The notes below the pieces were generated by a model. It was not told the DNA's origin. It worked only from the letters and a program-made list of their open reading frames with translations, and did not search any database. This document shows, one piece after another, positions 12,646-24,429 of a stretch of 64,000 nucleotides of DNA. This stretch comes from Rhyacophila brunnea. Its lineage: Eukaryota > Arthropoda > Insecta > Trichoptera > Rhyacophilidae. A program made the position numbers and the translations under genes. Position 1 is the stretch's first letter. Each line of letters starts with the position of its first letter. The stretch is from assembly GCA_022495005.1 (NCBI GenBank), contig JAGYXB010000665.1, positions 434,001-498,000 on the forward strand, in the 5' to 3' direction.

Positions 12646-13536
12646 CTAATACCTATCTATCTAATTGCGACAAATTTTAACTAATGGCTCTTACTACTCT
12701 CCGAGGCGCTTTCCAAATGTGTTTTCAAAATTATATATGTTCAATAAAAAGAATGTTACATTCTTTTAAATCTTGTGAATTATTCGTTGAATAAAAAAAT
12801 AATTAAGTAATTAGATAAATTATTGATACTTATTATATTAGTTTTAAGCGTTTTCAATCTAGTCATTGCACATTGTAATACGCATATCATAACATTTATA
12901 AAATAAATTTTGATTCTAATTAATTTGACAAAAATAAATACCGCTATCTATTTTAATCTGTTTTGATCGATTTATCGTAGTTATTTAATTAAGCTTAACC
13001 AGTTCTATGCCTTCAGCGAGTTTTCTTGCTTTATGAGCCCGTGATCGACAGGCCGCAAATACAAATTTCGGGAGTTATCTCATCCAACTTTAAACTCAAA
13101 TTACTAGCCACTGTCGATTGATTTGCATAATCTAAAAAATTAAGCACACTGTGACATCTGCTTGAATAATTATGAAATACTAAGCCACAAATTATTGGTA
13201 TTACAGCAATTTTAGTAAGAGCTTCGCTCTTCATTCAACATGTGTCATTAAAAATTTTCAGCCTGTCAGATACTGCCATAGAAAAAGTTAATACATCGTG
13301 AATTTTACTGATTCATTTGAGGTTTCATAACGCATTCATAAAAAATGTATTAAATTTACCGATACATAATATATGATTAAGTAACATTTCCTCTACCCTC
13401 CATGTCAGGTGCATGAACTGAAAAGCTTGCATTTCCTATTTGTATTACTTATACTGTATTGATTTGTGAAAAAATAATGAAAATATACTATTTTCCCCAG
13501 GAGCAATTTTTATTTATTTAAATTAAAAATACAATA

Positions 13537-13735
13537 CCGTAGAATCTCACTATGTAATCCGGCAAGTCCAGTAATTTGGCACCATCTGAGATGGGTGATC
13601 GTGTCTTGCGACTCGAGAATGAAGATAATCCAGATATAGAGAGTTATCTTTGTTAATCTTTACTTCCTGCATTACTTGGGCAGAAAAAAATGGTGACATT
13701 TTGACTTTGCGTAAATTACTGGACAAAAACATATT
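13537..13735. repeat. Possible Tigger/pogo-like terminus fragment
   Basis: CCGTAGAATCTCACTATGTAA followed by a CCGGCA stretch at about 13537-13564 resembles the CAGTAGANTCTCGATTATCCGG-type termini of Tigger elements. No opposite terminus or transposase coding was found. Weak call. Confidence 0.3.
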
Positions 13736-15055
13736 TTACTACTTACTAATAAAACTTAAATATTTTATGACTTGCAGCATGAGACTCTAAGTGACTAAAC
13801 ACAAAACTACAGTAAAAGTATGTATCATTTCAATTTTCATAATTAAAATTTCCGGAGTGATAAATTTTATTCAATAAAGAATTTTATAATAATGCAGATT
13901 GCATAAAAAGTAACTAGTACTTGATTTTATGTTGCCCAGGAAATCCACCTAAAATCTTGAGAGTAATAAATATCACTTTCATACATAAATTAGATTTATT
14001 AAAACACAAATGATTTCATTGTGACTAAATCAAATTTAATATAACAGTTAAATCATTTCATTTACATCATGAAATACTAAATATTATACCCAATGATGCC
14101 TGTAACAGTGACAAAAGAATACAACACACTCGGGTACAACATAAATTGAATACATTTATATTTGCAACACTTCTATAAAAAATATTCTGTGAAATACAAC
14201 ACACTTCATACACAACAATAATAATTGCTATCTAGAGTCAAACGGTAGAAATCTAATTGATATTATAATATCATAGGTGCAAAATTGGTTATTTTGAGAC
14301 AGGTATAAAGTTTTCAAGCTCGAAATAATATTTGTATGTATTGAATTAGTTTTATGCAATTTACCATTGCAAATTCAAGCCCTTGTAATAAAAAATATCA
14401 ATTTCACTACTTTTCATAAATTATTCAAAGACCATTGATTCATATCTTCCAGTGATCCAAAGGCGACTAACATGTAATTTTTTGAGGTAGAAACGTGTTA
14501 ATGACAATTTTTTTACCTGAAGCGCTATATACCCGTTGGTTAATTAATTTTCATACGTAGGTGGCATTTTGGTTGAATTTTGTAATTTTCCCTACTGGAC
14601 CAACTGGATAGGTGTTTTACATTTTACAAGTGTTTCAAGGTTTCCACCATACGAAAAAGGTTGGGAATCACAGATGTAGAGTCTACACAGATGAATCTAG
14701 CCCTGATTTTTATTAAATTATGTTGAATGACATACTACATGTTTTATTTCATTAAACAAAATGGATTTCCAACTATATTAATTTAACAAAAGTAAGAGAT
14801 GCCTTCACAGTCGTGCGATTTTGAGGGGCAGTCTTGACAATTTTTTGAAGCGTGCGCCTGTGGGATAAGACATCTCCAGAACAGTGAGATCACTGTGACG
14901 TTTTGAAAAAATATGTTACTATCATCCTAAAAGAAATGGGACTATCTGAAAACTTCATCTTAAAGACTACAGTTCAATTAAATAACTAAGTAAATTATTA
15001 ATTGATTTAACATTAATAATATAAGTAATTAGAAATACAAGTTATTAGAAATTTA

Positions 15056-18000
15056 TCAAAGATATAACTCAAAGTCTATTCGATTTGAAGTGTAGAAAGG
15101 ACCTTCCTGGCCGCACTTACGAACCCACACTCCAGTTTTGAAGAAGCCTTCATCGACCCATTGCTGCATCTGGCCGGTGCTGTGGGGACCATGCACTTCA
15201 CTATCTTCAGTCTGAGTCCATTTGAATTCCCACATTAATTCTTTTTTCACTTCTCCATTTTTCGAGTCATTATCCTTTGAATTATTGGAAGCATCACCAG
15301 TGTCATGCTTCTTATCCTTCTCTTTCGTATCGAAATCATCAGCATACATATCAAGTTCGCCAGCACCTTCTTTAGAAGTCCCACCTGCTGACATTTTTGA
15401 CTTTTCTGTGATGGAGGTAATTTTTTCAAATGTTTCTTGATATATATCCATATTACCAGTTCTGGTTAAAATTTCATTTGCGATCGAAGTAAGTTTTGTT
15501 ACGTCCTGGGCACCCGTGTCGACGATACCGGCTTTTTTTCGTTTCCATCTTTCTGCACTGGATATTTTAGCATTAGCTCCTAAAATGGTTTTCGTAAAAA
15601 TGAGGACATTACACAATAAAATGTTGCATACACATACTTAGCCAATTTTCAGGCACATAACAATTATTAAACAATTAACGCAAAAAGTCAAACAAGTGGC
15701 TCCCCTACAGGCGAAATTGAAAGAAATGTGGCAGCTGTCAAATAAATATCATTTGTAAACGGTAATCAAGAGGCCATATGGATGGCCACCAGGTAAGTAT
15801 AGTAGGTATTGAATATTGTTCACTAATTTTGAATGCATCAAAATTGTATTGAGTTGGTAACAACTATATAACCAAAAAAGACCATTGGAATAAGTTATCA
15901 GCATCCATTTAGTATGTACACACAAGATTTCTGAATAATGCACACAGAGTACTGTCATTTCAATAATAATGTTAGATCCGCGGTATGTACACGTAATAAA
16001 CAACTGATAAATTAGCCATTAAGTTATTTAAAGCTTATATTAACTAGGAATTCATTAATTATATTGTGCACTTTCCATACTTTAACCATTTAATGTCAAT
16101 TTAAAAATGGTAGCACTTTCAATCACCAAAAGCAGCGTTGCCATGTTATTTATTATTTGCAGGGTGATATAGGTATGAGGAGGTATATCGTTTTGTTGAA
16201 TAGTTGAAATCCGGAGTTTTTGATATCAAAGCAGATAAATGAATAAAATTGATCTATTCCAAATCCCTTGTTTCAATGTATTTGAATCCCAAGCATGAAA
16301 ATGACAGGTTGAGCGAATGGCTAACAACTAGTTTGCATAGTAAGAGCCTGTATAAGAAACATTCTCGTGAGGATGCTAAGATCCACACTGGATTGTAGAG
16401 CTAATGGTGAATAATGTTACAAGTAAGAAACATAGAGCCATGTTTTCATTGGTAGAGTAAGCGCCAGAGTACACTAGTATACTTACTAGCTGGATTACTT
16501 TTATTACAGATATGTCCAACTTCAAGTAGGCTGTCATCTATTATCCAGTATAAAAACTGGAAGTGATCAACTATACTCTAGCGTTGTCATTCTTCTAAAG
16601 AATCTACTGCACGACAGTAAGGTAAACTACGCCTCAGTTTAAAGTGAAGGGATTCTTTTTCTCTCACTCCTGGGTAGGCCGTGGCGTAAATCATGCAATA
16701 CGAAGCAAGGAAATACAAATAGTAGTGGTTAAGTCGAGTAGCAGAGTTACTATCCCAATTATGTTTTCACTGATAGTGCTGGAAGGATGGTTAGTACTTA
16801 CTAATGAGCACAAGGCTTTACATTCACAACAAAAAAAATATTAAATGTAAGGCTGAGGCCACATAGGCAGGTGGCTACGTGCTAGGTGACATATCCTGGT
16901 GAACGGACGCACACTATACTATCACAATGGCCACACTGCACGCTTCGCGCCTCGCTATGTGATTATTAGTGACCTAGTGAGTCTCCCTGCGAACAAACAT
17001 GTTGGTTATTTTTATTGTCACCTAGTGATTTTGCAAGATGGCGGATGTTTCTTCAGTATGACAAACGTCAAACACTATATTTTGAGGTTATGAATAATGA
17101 AGCATGGGATGAATTGACATTATGCACCCAACAAGTTCGAATTTGAGACTTTTGAAATTTTAAACTTAAATTCTCTGTGAGAAGTAGCTTTCTAGTTAGT
17201 TTTGAGAGTGACATCGTCGTTGACTTGAGAACCCCCAAATGTCAAATGAATTTGTACCTAAGCATGTAGCGTGCAATGTGGCAGTAGTGTTTTTAGTAGA
17301 CAAGCATAGCAGCTAGCTCAGCATTAGCGAACCACATACCTATGTGGCCGAAGCTTAATAAGATATAAAAACTTGGACAATTACTTACCAAGTCTTTGCA
17401 ATGTTTTGAGAACTGTTTCTTTTGGTTTCATAAAAGCCAGCATCTCTTTGTAAGAAGTGATGAGATTGAATGATTGAGCGGCTTCTGAATCACTGTCACT
17501 ACTGCTGTCATCTCCCAATCCTTTCAAGTCGTCATCTTTGTGCACTTTGTATTTATCTTCGGGTCTGCCTTGAACTTTCACCCAATCAATGTTATCCAAC
17601 CAGCTATCTTTTATTTCAGAGTCTTTTTTAAAATGGTAATGTCCTTGCGTATCAAAATGTCCTTCTTCGAGTTCCTCTTTCATATTGAAAGGTGTAATTT
17701 TAACCTAAAATGATTAACAAATATTCAAATTAGGATTATATTTAAATTTCAAATTGACAATACTTAGTGAATCCGTTAAAGATACAGTACTTACTCCATA
17801 TCGTTTTTGTGGTTGAGATCTTTAGAAACCAAAAACCAAGATCTAAAAAACCTACTGAAAAATTACTGTAACCCAAAAATAATAGTGGATGCATGGATTT
17901 ACTGGATATAATAGTGTGTAAATTAAACTACTGCGACAATAACTGTTCTATCTGGGCCAATCTCATTTTTCAAGCGTAAGCGAACTCATTTGTTGTCATC

Positions 18001-20989
18001 GTATGGTGCTATTTTCCAAGTTCGTCACTATCATTCTACTGTGCTTACGCATGTCGCGCAAGTTGCAACTATCGTGCGAAATGCACGATAATATGTGTTT
18101 ACATTTGCATTCATTTTTTTATGGTCGCGACAATAAGTACTGCCACCAGTAAATCCATGCATGTGTAAACGTGCTATTATGGGCAATCATAAAGACGCAA
18201 AACACGCTTCAGGGATATGTTTGCGGACCGTTCCAGACCGGTGATAACATACAATGACCTAGACCTCCCATAGAATGGTGACTTGTTTTAGTGAATTTCC
18301 AAACTTGAGGCCATTATAACATAATTAATATTATACATCTCGTCGCCTAAATGCGCGGAACTTGTAACTCCACTTTTGGCCTAAAATGAGTTAAGTATGC
18401 AGTGTTGTAGTAAATTTAATTGTCCATCGATCTGTTAATATATTGTAACTCCAAAAAAATATTTACTGTAGCAAAAGCACATTGTTCATTCCTTGTATCT
18501 CAAGCTCTGTTATTTGTCAGTTTTCATACCTTGTAACTCCAGTAAAGTCATACAAAAAAGTCCACGCATGTTGCCTTGTATCAAACTCGATCATTATTTC
18601 TGATTTACATTAAATTTAATTAACCATGGCCCAAGAAAGTGGAAAGCAGTAAGTTTGGTTGTATATTTAATTATGCCAATGTATAATTTCGACCAGTGTT
18701 TCTCAACCAGTGGTCCTCAGAAAGTTTCTGGTGGTCCGCGAATTTTTGGCGTCCAAATACCTATGCTAAAAATTTCAATAAAATCCTTCAAAACCTGTGC
18801 AACCTGCAAGTGTTCAAGCATTGTGTTTTTGTTCTTAAAATATATTATTGGTTTACGTGACAAAATCCACTGCGATCGTACGCTATTATATTATAAATAA
18901 TGTTTTCTTTATGAGTTAGCAGTGCATAAAACGTCTCTGATATTTTCAGTAGTCCGCAAGTGTAAAAAAGTTTAGAAACACTGATTTTGATCTTAGGGAC
19001 AAATAAACATTTTAAACATAGTAGGTATGGTAGTTTGAGTCAGAAATTTGAATACCTGAATTGAAAACTATTTCAGTGTAAGAAATATATAAATGCGATG
19101 TATGCACGGCATACAAAACAAATAATTTAGATAGACTTGTACACCTTGTTCAGCAAGAAAAGAGAAAATACGGCAGAAGTGAAAAGGAATGTGACAAAAT
19201 TACTGAAAAATATGTGTTTACAATGGACTTACAATGTGTTTTGTTATATCCAAAATCTAATGTTTCCAGCGCATATTTTAAAACAAAACTTGGCATTCAT
19301 AATTTCACCCTCTACAACCAAAAACGATTGGTGGTCATTGTTGTGTTTGGATTGAAGTCGAATGTGGGCTTACTACAAATTATCTTTCTAGTGTAATAAG
19401 TCAATTTATTCTTCCTTTTCTACATCTTTCTGACGACTATAAAACCATTATTCTGTATAGTGATGGAGCTACAAACCAGAAAAATATGTAGTACTCGCTA
19501 ATGCTTTATTATATTGCAATTCCACGTAATATCACCACTGTATAATGAAAAATGGAGAAGGACCATACTCAAACTGAGGTTGATCGATGCGCTCAGTAAT
19601 TGAAGAGGTTGAGAAATTAAAAAAAAAATATATGTTCATGCTAATTATGTAACTGCGTTTAATGAAGCCAGGAAAAAACCTAAGCCATACATGTCACATT
19701 TATTTATACGAGTAGCATCATTTTTTCAAAAAAATTAATGTTAAATTTTACAAATCCATACGACCAGGAGGAAAACTAGAAGACACAGTCGTAACTAATA
19801 TTCGAGCACTGCAATATAATGGATGGAATAAATGGAAATATAAATTTCAAACTGCGTTTGTTTTAGTGATGAATAAATTAAAGTACCTACTATTATGTAA
19901 CCGAAATTCTTTGACAGCCTCCCTCAACTATATCAAGAAAGCTTAATACTTTGGACGCGGAAGACGCACACGGTGCGTAATGACCAGGCGGCCGATCGAT
20001 GTAATTAACGTGCATTTTAAAGGGGGCAATTAAAATCTCATTATCTCTTCAGCAGCGAAAGCGTTAAAGGCTTAAAATAAAATAAGTACAAATACCTTCA
20101 GCCGTTGAAAGCAAGTATGGAGGCCGATTATCACTAATATAATATATTAATCTGCCATTTGAAAGCAAACTTAAATACACTTTAATTATGTAAATCTATT
20201 TTCGTTCATTTATGCAATGCTTATATCCTCTATTTATACAATTTTATTTAATTTTCCAACATAAAGTAAACAAACTTGGTACTGTTTATTTTAATTCAAA
20301 CATTGTAACTCCCAGCTCAAATCTCAAAAAAACAAAAGCAGACCATGTAACTCCTCCTCTATGTAACTTACCTCTTTTTTAATAAATATTTGGTAAAAAT
20401 GACCAGATTTACGCATTTATAACATTAAAATACTAATAGTGTTTTTTCAAAATTTTCCTAAACCTGTCCGTTTTATTTTAAAACAGTTTTTTCTTCCCCC
20501 TGTAAAGTTGGTCAATATGGAGTTACAAGTTCCGCGCATTTAGACGACGATCTATTTTTTGGTTTTTGATCTCAAAAGAGCTTGACCACAAAAGTAATAT
20601 TATGTACTGTATCTTTATCCATTTTATAGTACGGTTGTCTAAGGCCATTAAATCCATTCTTGCGACAAAACAGTAACCTATAGATGAAAACAAAATATTA
20701 AATGTTTGTAAATTTATGTTAATTCAAATCTTATTGAACTATTGTAATGAAGACCTTCGATTATATATCTATATAGTTTTATTCTCACCTCTCCTTCCAT
20801 ACCGGCTATTCCTTCTTCCTCTCCTTCAATATCATCTACAGGCATCACATTTTGTTTTTCTTCTTCGGCACCGCTGTCTTCCTCATCAGAATCTAAGGAA
20901 TGCTTTTTCACATTATGCTTTTTAGCAACTTCGACTTTCTTGACGTCATCATCGCAAAAAGCCATATCAAACCTCCTTTTGTTAGACAT
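15056..20989 (-). CDS. CD2BP2: CD2 antigen cytoplasmic tail-binding protein 2 homolog, 3 coding exons
   Basis: Spliceosome-associated protein (human U5-52K, yeast Lin1) with a C-terminal GYF domain that binds proline-rich partners. Exons on the minus strand: 20989-20789 (phase 0), 17704-17389 (phase 1), 15579-15056. They sum to 1041 nt, 346 aa. Residues 1-67 are charged and acidic (SDEEDSGAEEE). Residues 68-97 read VKITPFNMKEELEEGHFD then DSWLDNIDWVKV, the most conserved block of the family. The GYF domain spans about 286-346 (LMWEFKW...GQMQQWVDEGFF...FYTSNRIDFELYL). The usual GPF/GPY step of the motif is GPH here, and GYF itself is GFF. Splice sites are consensus (GTGAGA, GTAAGT; acceptors TTTTAG). 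Both introns are loaded with transposons, but the frame is intact, so it is probably functional. Confidence 0.93.
16851..17355. mobile_element. Harbinger-like MITE in CD2BP2 intron 2
   Basis: A 505-bp unit has inverted ends sharing GGCCACATAGG (left GGCTGAGGCCACATAGG, right complement AGCTTCGGCCACATAGG) and is flanked by TAA on both sides (16848-16850 and 17356-17358). This fits the 3-bp TWA target duplication of PIF/Harbinger elements. It has no coding capacity. The right end lies about 33 bases from the end of CD2BP2 exon 2 (17389). Superfamily assignment rests on end sequence and TSD only. Confidence 0.6.
18694..18983. mobile_element. hAT (Charlie-like) MITE nested in the 2.2-kb transposon
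   Basis: A 290-bp unit starts CAGTGTTTCTCAACC and ends TTTAGAAACACTG, the classic Charlie-type hAT termini. It is flanked by a diverged 8-bp duplication (ATTTCGAC at 18686-18693, ATTTTGAT at 18984-18991). It has no coding capacity. It lies wholly inside the TIR transposon, so it inserted later. Confidence 0.8.
19091..19640 (+). pseudogene. Degenerate transposase of the 2.2-kb transposon
   Basis: Translation across one or two frame changes gives KCDVCTAYK..., a Lys/Glu-rich linker, VFTMDLQCVLLYPKSNVSSA, FKTKLGIHNFTLYN, VECGLTTNYLSSVISQF, TIILYSDGATNQKN and EKDHTQTEVD. The Cys-x2-Cys segment, the TMDLQ, YSDG..NQ and HTQ.EVD blocks in this order recall a transposase-like family seen in many invertebrate genomes, with acidic residues in TMD, YSD and EVD as likely catalytic positions. 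Several stops (for example after QKNM) show it is inactive. The family name is not asserted. Confidence 0.55.
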
Positions 20990-21553
20990 ATTGTTATCAC
21001 TATTAGTGTACTTACTGTCAGAAATATTTTGTTATACCAATATGTAGGTACTTCAACGGATTCGCATTCTTCGTTAGTTTTGACGTTTGCTATGATTTGA
21101 TTTGAGCATTTTGAGGTTAAAACAGTGCTGCCATTTTTCACCAAATGAGACCATAGCCATAAAGATGATAATTATACGAAATATGGAACTTTCACCCCCC
21201 TGAATTTAGTACGCTGTCCGAGAATGATATTAGTATTTCGAATTTTTCTTTGGGTCTTCCAGCCAATTTTATTTACCCAGAATGCCATTCCAAAATTTAA
21301 AAAAAATATTTTTTTCACATTTTCCAATTTCAAATTATAGTACAAACCCTAGGGATAATAAACTATGGTACCTACCTATGGTTGGAAACCACCAAGATAA
21401 TTATCCATTTATTATGTAGTACATACCTCTAGGTACCTACCTATTCAGTTTATAAACAATAAAATTGATTCAGTAAAATAGTTGCCATACGAAATTATCG
21501 ATAGATGTATTGCATATTTACCGCATTTTTTTTATTACCGAGCGTTCTATAAA
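20990..21553. other. CD2BP2 upstream region
   Basis: About 0.55 kb between the CD2BP2 start codon and the DIRS element. It should hold the CD2BP2 promoter and 5' UTR, but no clear TATA box or initiator stands out. Confidence 0.4.
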
Positions 21554-21769
21554 AATGAAAGGAGTTTTAACTACCAATAAAACTCTTATTATTCATGTTG
21601 ACTTTGAAGTCCTTGAGATAGGGTTTTCTCTTCCTTCTTCGCGTGAAGTGTTATTCTACTAATTTAATTTCCTTTTTCTTGTCGTTGGTCATTCCTCCCT
21701 TATTATTTACTGGTCATACCCGCGCGTCCCTTTTTTATGTAGGGAGTAGGGACTCCTTTGTCTTCATTA
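21554..21769. repeat. DIRS left inverted terminal repeat (3' end of element)
   Basis: About 180 bp from 21588 match the complement of 32881-33064 at high identity (shared blocks include CTTTGAAGTCCTTGAGATAG and GGTCATACC.GCGCGTCC). It has about 35 extra outer bases (21554-21587) not found at the other end, like the known terminal extension of one DIRS repeat. Confidence 0.85.
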
Positions 21770-21804
21770 TGATATGGTTCATGGAACCAGGTAGAAGTTA
21801 CCTA

Positions 21805-21893
21805 GACTTCAAAGTCAACATGAATAATAAGAGTTTTATTGGTAGGTAAAACTCCTTTCATTATTCGAATTTGACTTTGAAGTCCTTAAGATA
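21805..21893. repeat. DIRS internal complementary region
   Basis: The first half (21805-21862) is the reverse complement of the outer edge of the left repeat (21554-21610). The second half (21860-21893, ATTATTCGAATTTGACTTTG and on) matches the outer edge of the right repeat. This joined arrangement is the template used in DIRS circle formation and identifies the class independently of the proteins. Confidence 0.85.
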
Positions 21894-22115
21894 TCTGTTT
21901 GTTATCACCAGGTGTTGGGTATGCCAAATTCCTGTATGCGACAATGATTCATTGACGAGGTATAGACCATCGTGACGTTCAATGTATAGGTTTGAATAGA
22001 GAAGTTAATTGGTTCTTTTCCCCTTCTGATGGTGGTGTGTCCATCGTTCTCTGGTAGCTGTAGTGAAAAAATGTCGACTCACTACGCCAGTTACCTCTCT
22101 TTAAGATAATATCAT

Positions 22116-22810
22116 CTATTGGGTATATTTACAGTTTAAGGAAGCCACCACTGAGCGGACACAGCCTGGTGGTTCTTGTACCCCTGCTTCCAACAGTACT
22201 GACCTTATCCAATTCCCTATAACTGTCCTGGTGGCTGGTTTTGGTGGTCCTCTTGAAGATATAAATAATTCCGAAATATCCCCACCTTCCTCTCTCCTTG
22301 GGTTTGACATGCATACGAGTTTCCTTAACCAGAATACTGGGTCGATGTTCTGACACGTGGAAGCGCTTAGCTTCCATTCCGATTGACGATGCTTGGCGGT
22401 ATCTGTCTTTGCGCCAAACATTGGCCATACAATTATGTGGTCACCTTTATCCACTAATCCATTGTCTACTATTACTGAGTAGTGTGAGGTCATGAACCCT
22501 TCTTTATGAGAGAAGCAGCCGAGTAGCTGTCCTGCGAGATGTTTCGTATAGGTTGTACTCCACCGGTGTTGTTTTCCTAAGATGATCTAGGTACCACTCA
22601 TCCTGGATCCCAAACCTGTGGTTTGACGGGTTTGGTTTTATGTACCGAAATTGCCTTTAACATATTGTGTTGTACATCCACGTTGATGCTGATATCTACA
22701 ATGATCATCGGTTTGCAAAATGTGGCTATGGCTGACTTATGCACCAGGATGGTGTTGTACGACAAGCCCTCCGTGTTGTGCAAGTAGCCTAGGTATCTGG
22801 TCAATTCCAT
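22116..22810 (-). pseudogene. DIRS tyrosine recombinase (degraded)
   Basis: The N-terminal part (22810-22598) reads ELTRYLGYLHNTEGLSYNTI and LVHKSAIATF, the helical core-binding domain of DIRS recombinases, followed by KPVKPQVWDP, a conserved hinge. The catalytic part (22493-22116) is split over two frames, includes TRTVIGNWIRSVLLEAGV and a C-terminal RSVVASL tail. Frameshifts and the missing tail around the Tyr nucleophile make it inactive. Confidence 0.65.
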
Positions 22811-23479
22811 TGGTTGAGGGCTATTTATGGTCCATTAGGTTCGTGTTACCCATGTCATTGTCTTCCATTTGTTCCAAGCTGGTTTGTAAGTTTTTAGAGT
22901 CGAAGGCCGCCATCTGGAAGTAAGGAGTGCCCTTTCTTCCACCATTCAATTTGATGTTATTTCACCCCATCCGAAATTATCCATAGTTAAAGGGACAGGT
23001 CCTGGGTCCTAGGAGGTGGACGGTTGGTCTCCGTACCTACTAATGTCGTATGTAGGTGAGGTATTGTATAAGGAGGTACTATCGCCCTTTTTCGTAAGTC
23101 CACTCCCCAAAAGCATTATTTCCAGATCGGTGCCACTAGTAAGTACTTACCTTTTGCTGAGTTCAGGTGCGCTAGGACTCGTGGAAGTAAGTTTGGTGGG
23201 GGAAATATCCACGCCAGTCTGAAGTCCTATACTCGGCTGAAGGCGTCGTGAAACAGCGCGCCACTGTCTGTAACGTCTCGTGAGACGTATGTTGCAACGA
23301 CATGTGCTGTTTCGCTTGCGAATAAATCCACCTCGGGAACTCCCCATCTTTGAAACAGGTGGTGGTTGCGGTGTTGTTGAGGTGCCATTCCGGAATGAGT
23401 TGTCTGCGGGAGACATGATCTGCCACGCAGTTGTAATTTCTGCGGAGGTATTGTGCAGTAAACGTGATGTTGGCTTGAC

Positions 23480-23750
23480 TGGTAAATAGTCTGTCGGCAT
23501 AGGTTTAGGAGGTGACATATTTGTACCGCCCTCGTTGTTGATGTATGCCACCACTGTTTTGTTGTCTGTCTGCAGAAGCAGATCTGATCCTATGATTGCT
23601 TGTACCCGAGATTGAATTGCAAACATTTCCTTCCTGTTGGAATGCCATGCCATGCTAACTGGTCTTGTTTCCACGTACCTGATAGGTGGTGTTCATTCAG
23701 TTGGACTCCTCAGCCTGTGTCGGCCGCATCTGTCGTCAGGAAGTGATTGA
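23480..23750 (-). pseudogene. DIRS RNase H domain (degraded)
   Basis: Minus-strand translation gives TTDAADTG-stop-GVQLN, then SGTWKQDQ, AWHSNRKEMFAIQ and [20 protein letters not shown]. Aspartates in TTDA and QTDN and the Glu in RKEM are the RNase H catalytic positions, in the form typical of DIRS elements. A stop replaces the expected Trp after DTG. Confidence 0.75.
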
Positions 23751-23770
23751 ATGTCGTTCGGTGTGTCAAC

Positions 23771-24230
23771 TCTGAGGATCCTATCACTTGGAGCCACCAC
23801 ATGATGTCCTGTTAGGCCTGTGGTGGGATTGTCGCATATTGGCGAGAATGGGACATGGACAATATTGATGACTGGAGCTTTGTAGCCATCGGCAATTCAA
23901 CCTTCCTCGTGGATGTAGAATGCGAAGTTAAGTCGCCCCAGAAAGGATTGAACATGTACCTGTCTGAGGGACCAACTGCCTTTTTGTACCTGCGTTGTGT
24001 CATCTCTGAGGATCCTATCGCCTAGAGCCACCACATAATGTCATGTTGGGCCAGTGGTGGGATTGTCATCAATTGGCGAGGATGGGACCTCGGCCATATT
24101 GATGACTGGAGCGTTGTAGCCGTCGGCAATGCAACCTTCCTCGTTTAGGTAGGATGTGAAGTTGAGTCGCCCCAGAAGCGATGGATATGTGCCTGTCTGA
24201 GGGACTAACTGCCTTTTTGTACCTGCGTTA
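23771..24230. repeat. Tandem duplication of a 234-bp unit inside the DIRS element
   Basis: 23771-24004 and 24005-about 24230 are two copies offset by 234 bp, both starting TCTGAGGATCCTATC and ending GTACCTGCGTT. They lie between RT and RNase H, where coding for LLGRLNF would lie. Duplication disrupts the reading frame context. Confidence 0.85.
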
Positions 24231-24429
24231 GCAGATGGTGACGGAGTGCCACACACTTCTCCGGCGACAGAAACTCCGCTTGTTGTGTGTGTCCCACGTG
24301 GTGTCCAGGAACCCTCATTGTTGGCTTGGGATCAGACAGGATCTTTTTATATTTATTAACCACCCTAAAGAATATAGGAAGGTTATCCTGTATTCCACCT
24401 GAACCGAGACTGTTTCTCGGATTAGTTGG

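Larger units (their letters stand above)
12124..15055. other. Convergent intergenic region between PIGN and CD2BP2
   Basis: About 2.9 kb between the two stop codons, so it holds both 3' UTRs plus AT-rich DNA. It contains a SINE fragment and a Tigger-like scrap, annotated separately. No further coding region was found. Confidence 0.5.
18341..20549 (+). mobile_element. 2.2-kb TIR DNA transposon, superfamily unresolved, in CD2BP2 intron 1
   Basis: Terminal inverted repeats of 32 bp (18341-18372 and 20518-20549) differ at one position. They begin CGTCGYCTAAATGCGCGG and continue into AACTTGTAACTCCA. A 4-bp direct duplication ATCT flanks the element (18337-18340, 20550-20553). Extra TTGTAACTCC copies occur at about 18444, 18533, 20303 and 20344 as subterminal repeats. 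The interior carries a degraded transposase reading frame and a younger hAT MITE. A 4-bp duplication fits Sola- or Chapaev-like elements, but the terminal sequence was not matched to a named family. Confidence 0.8.
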
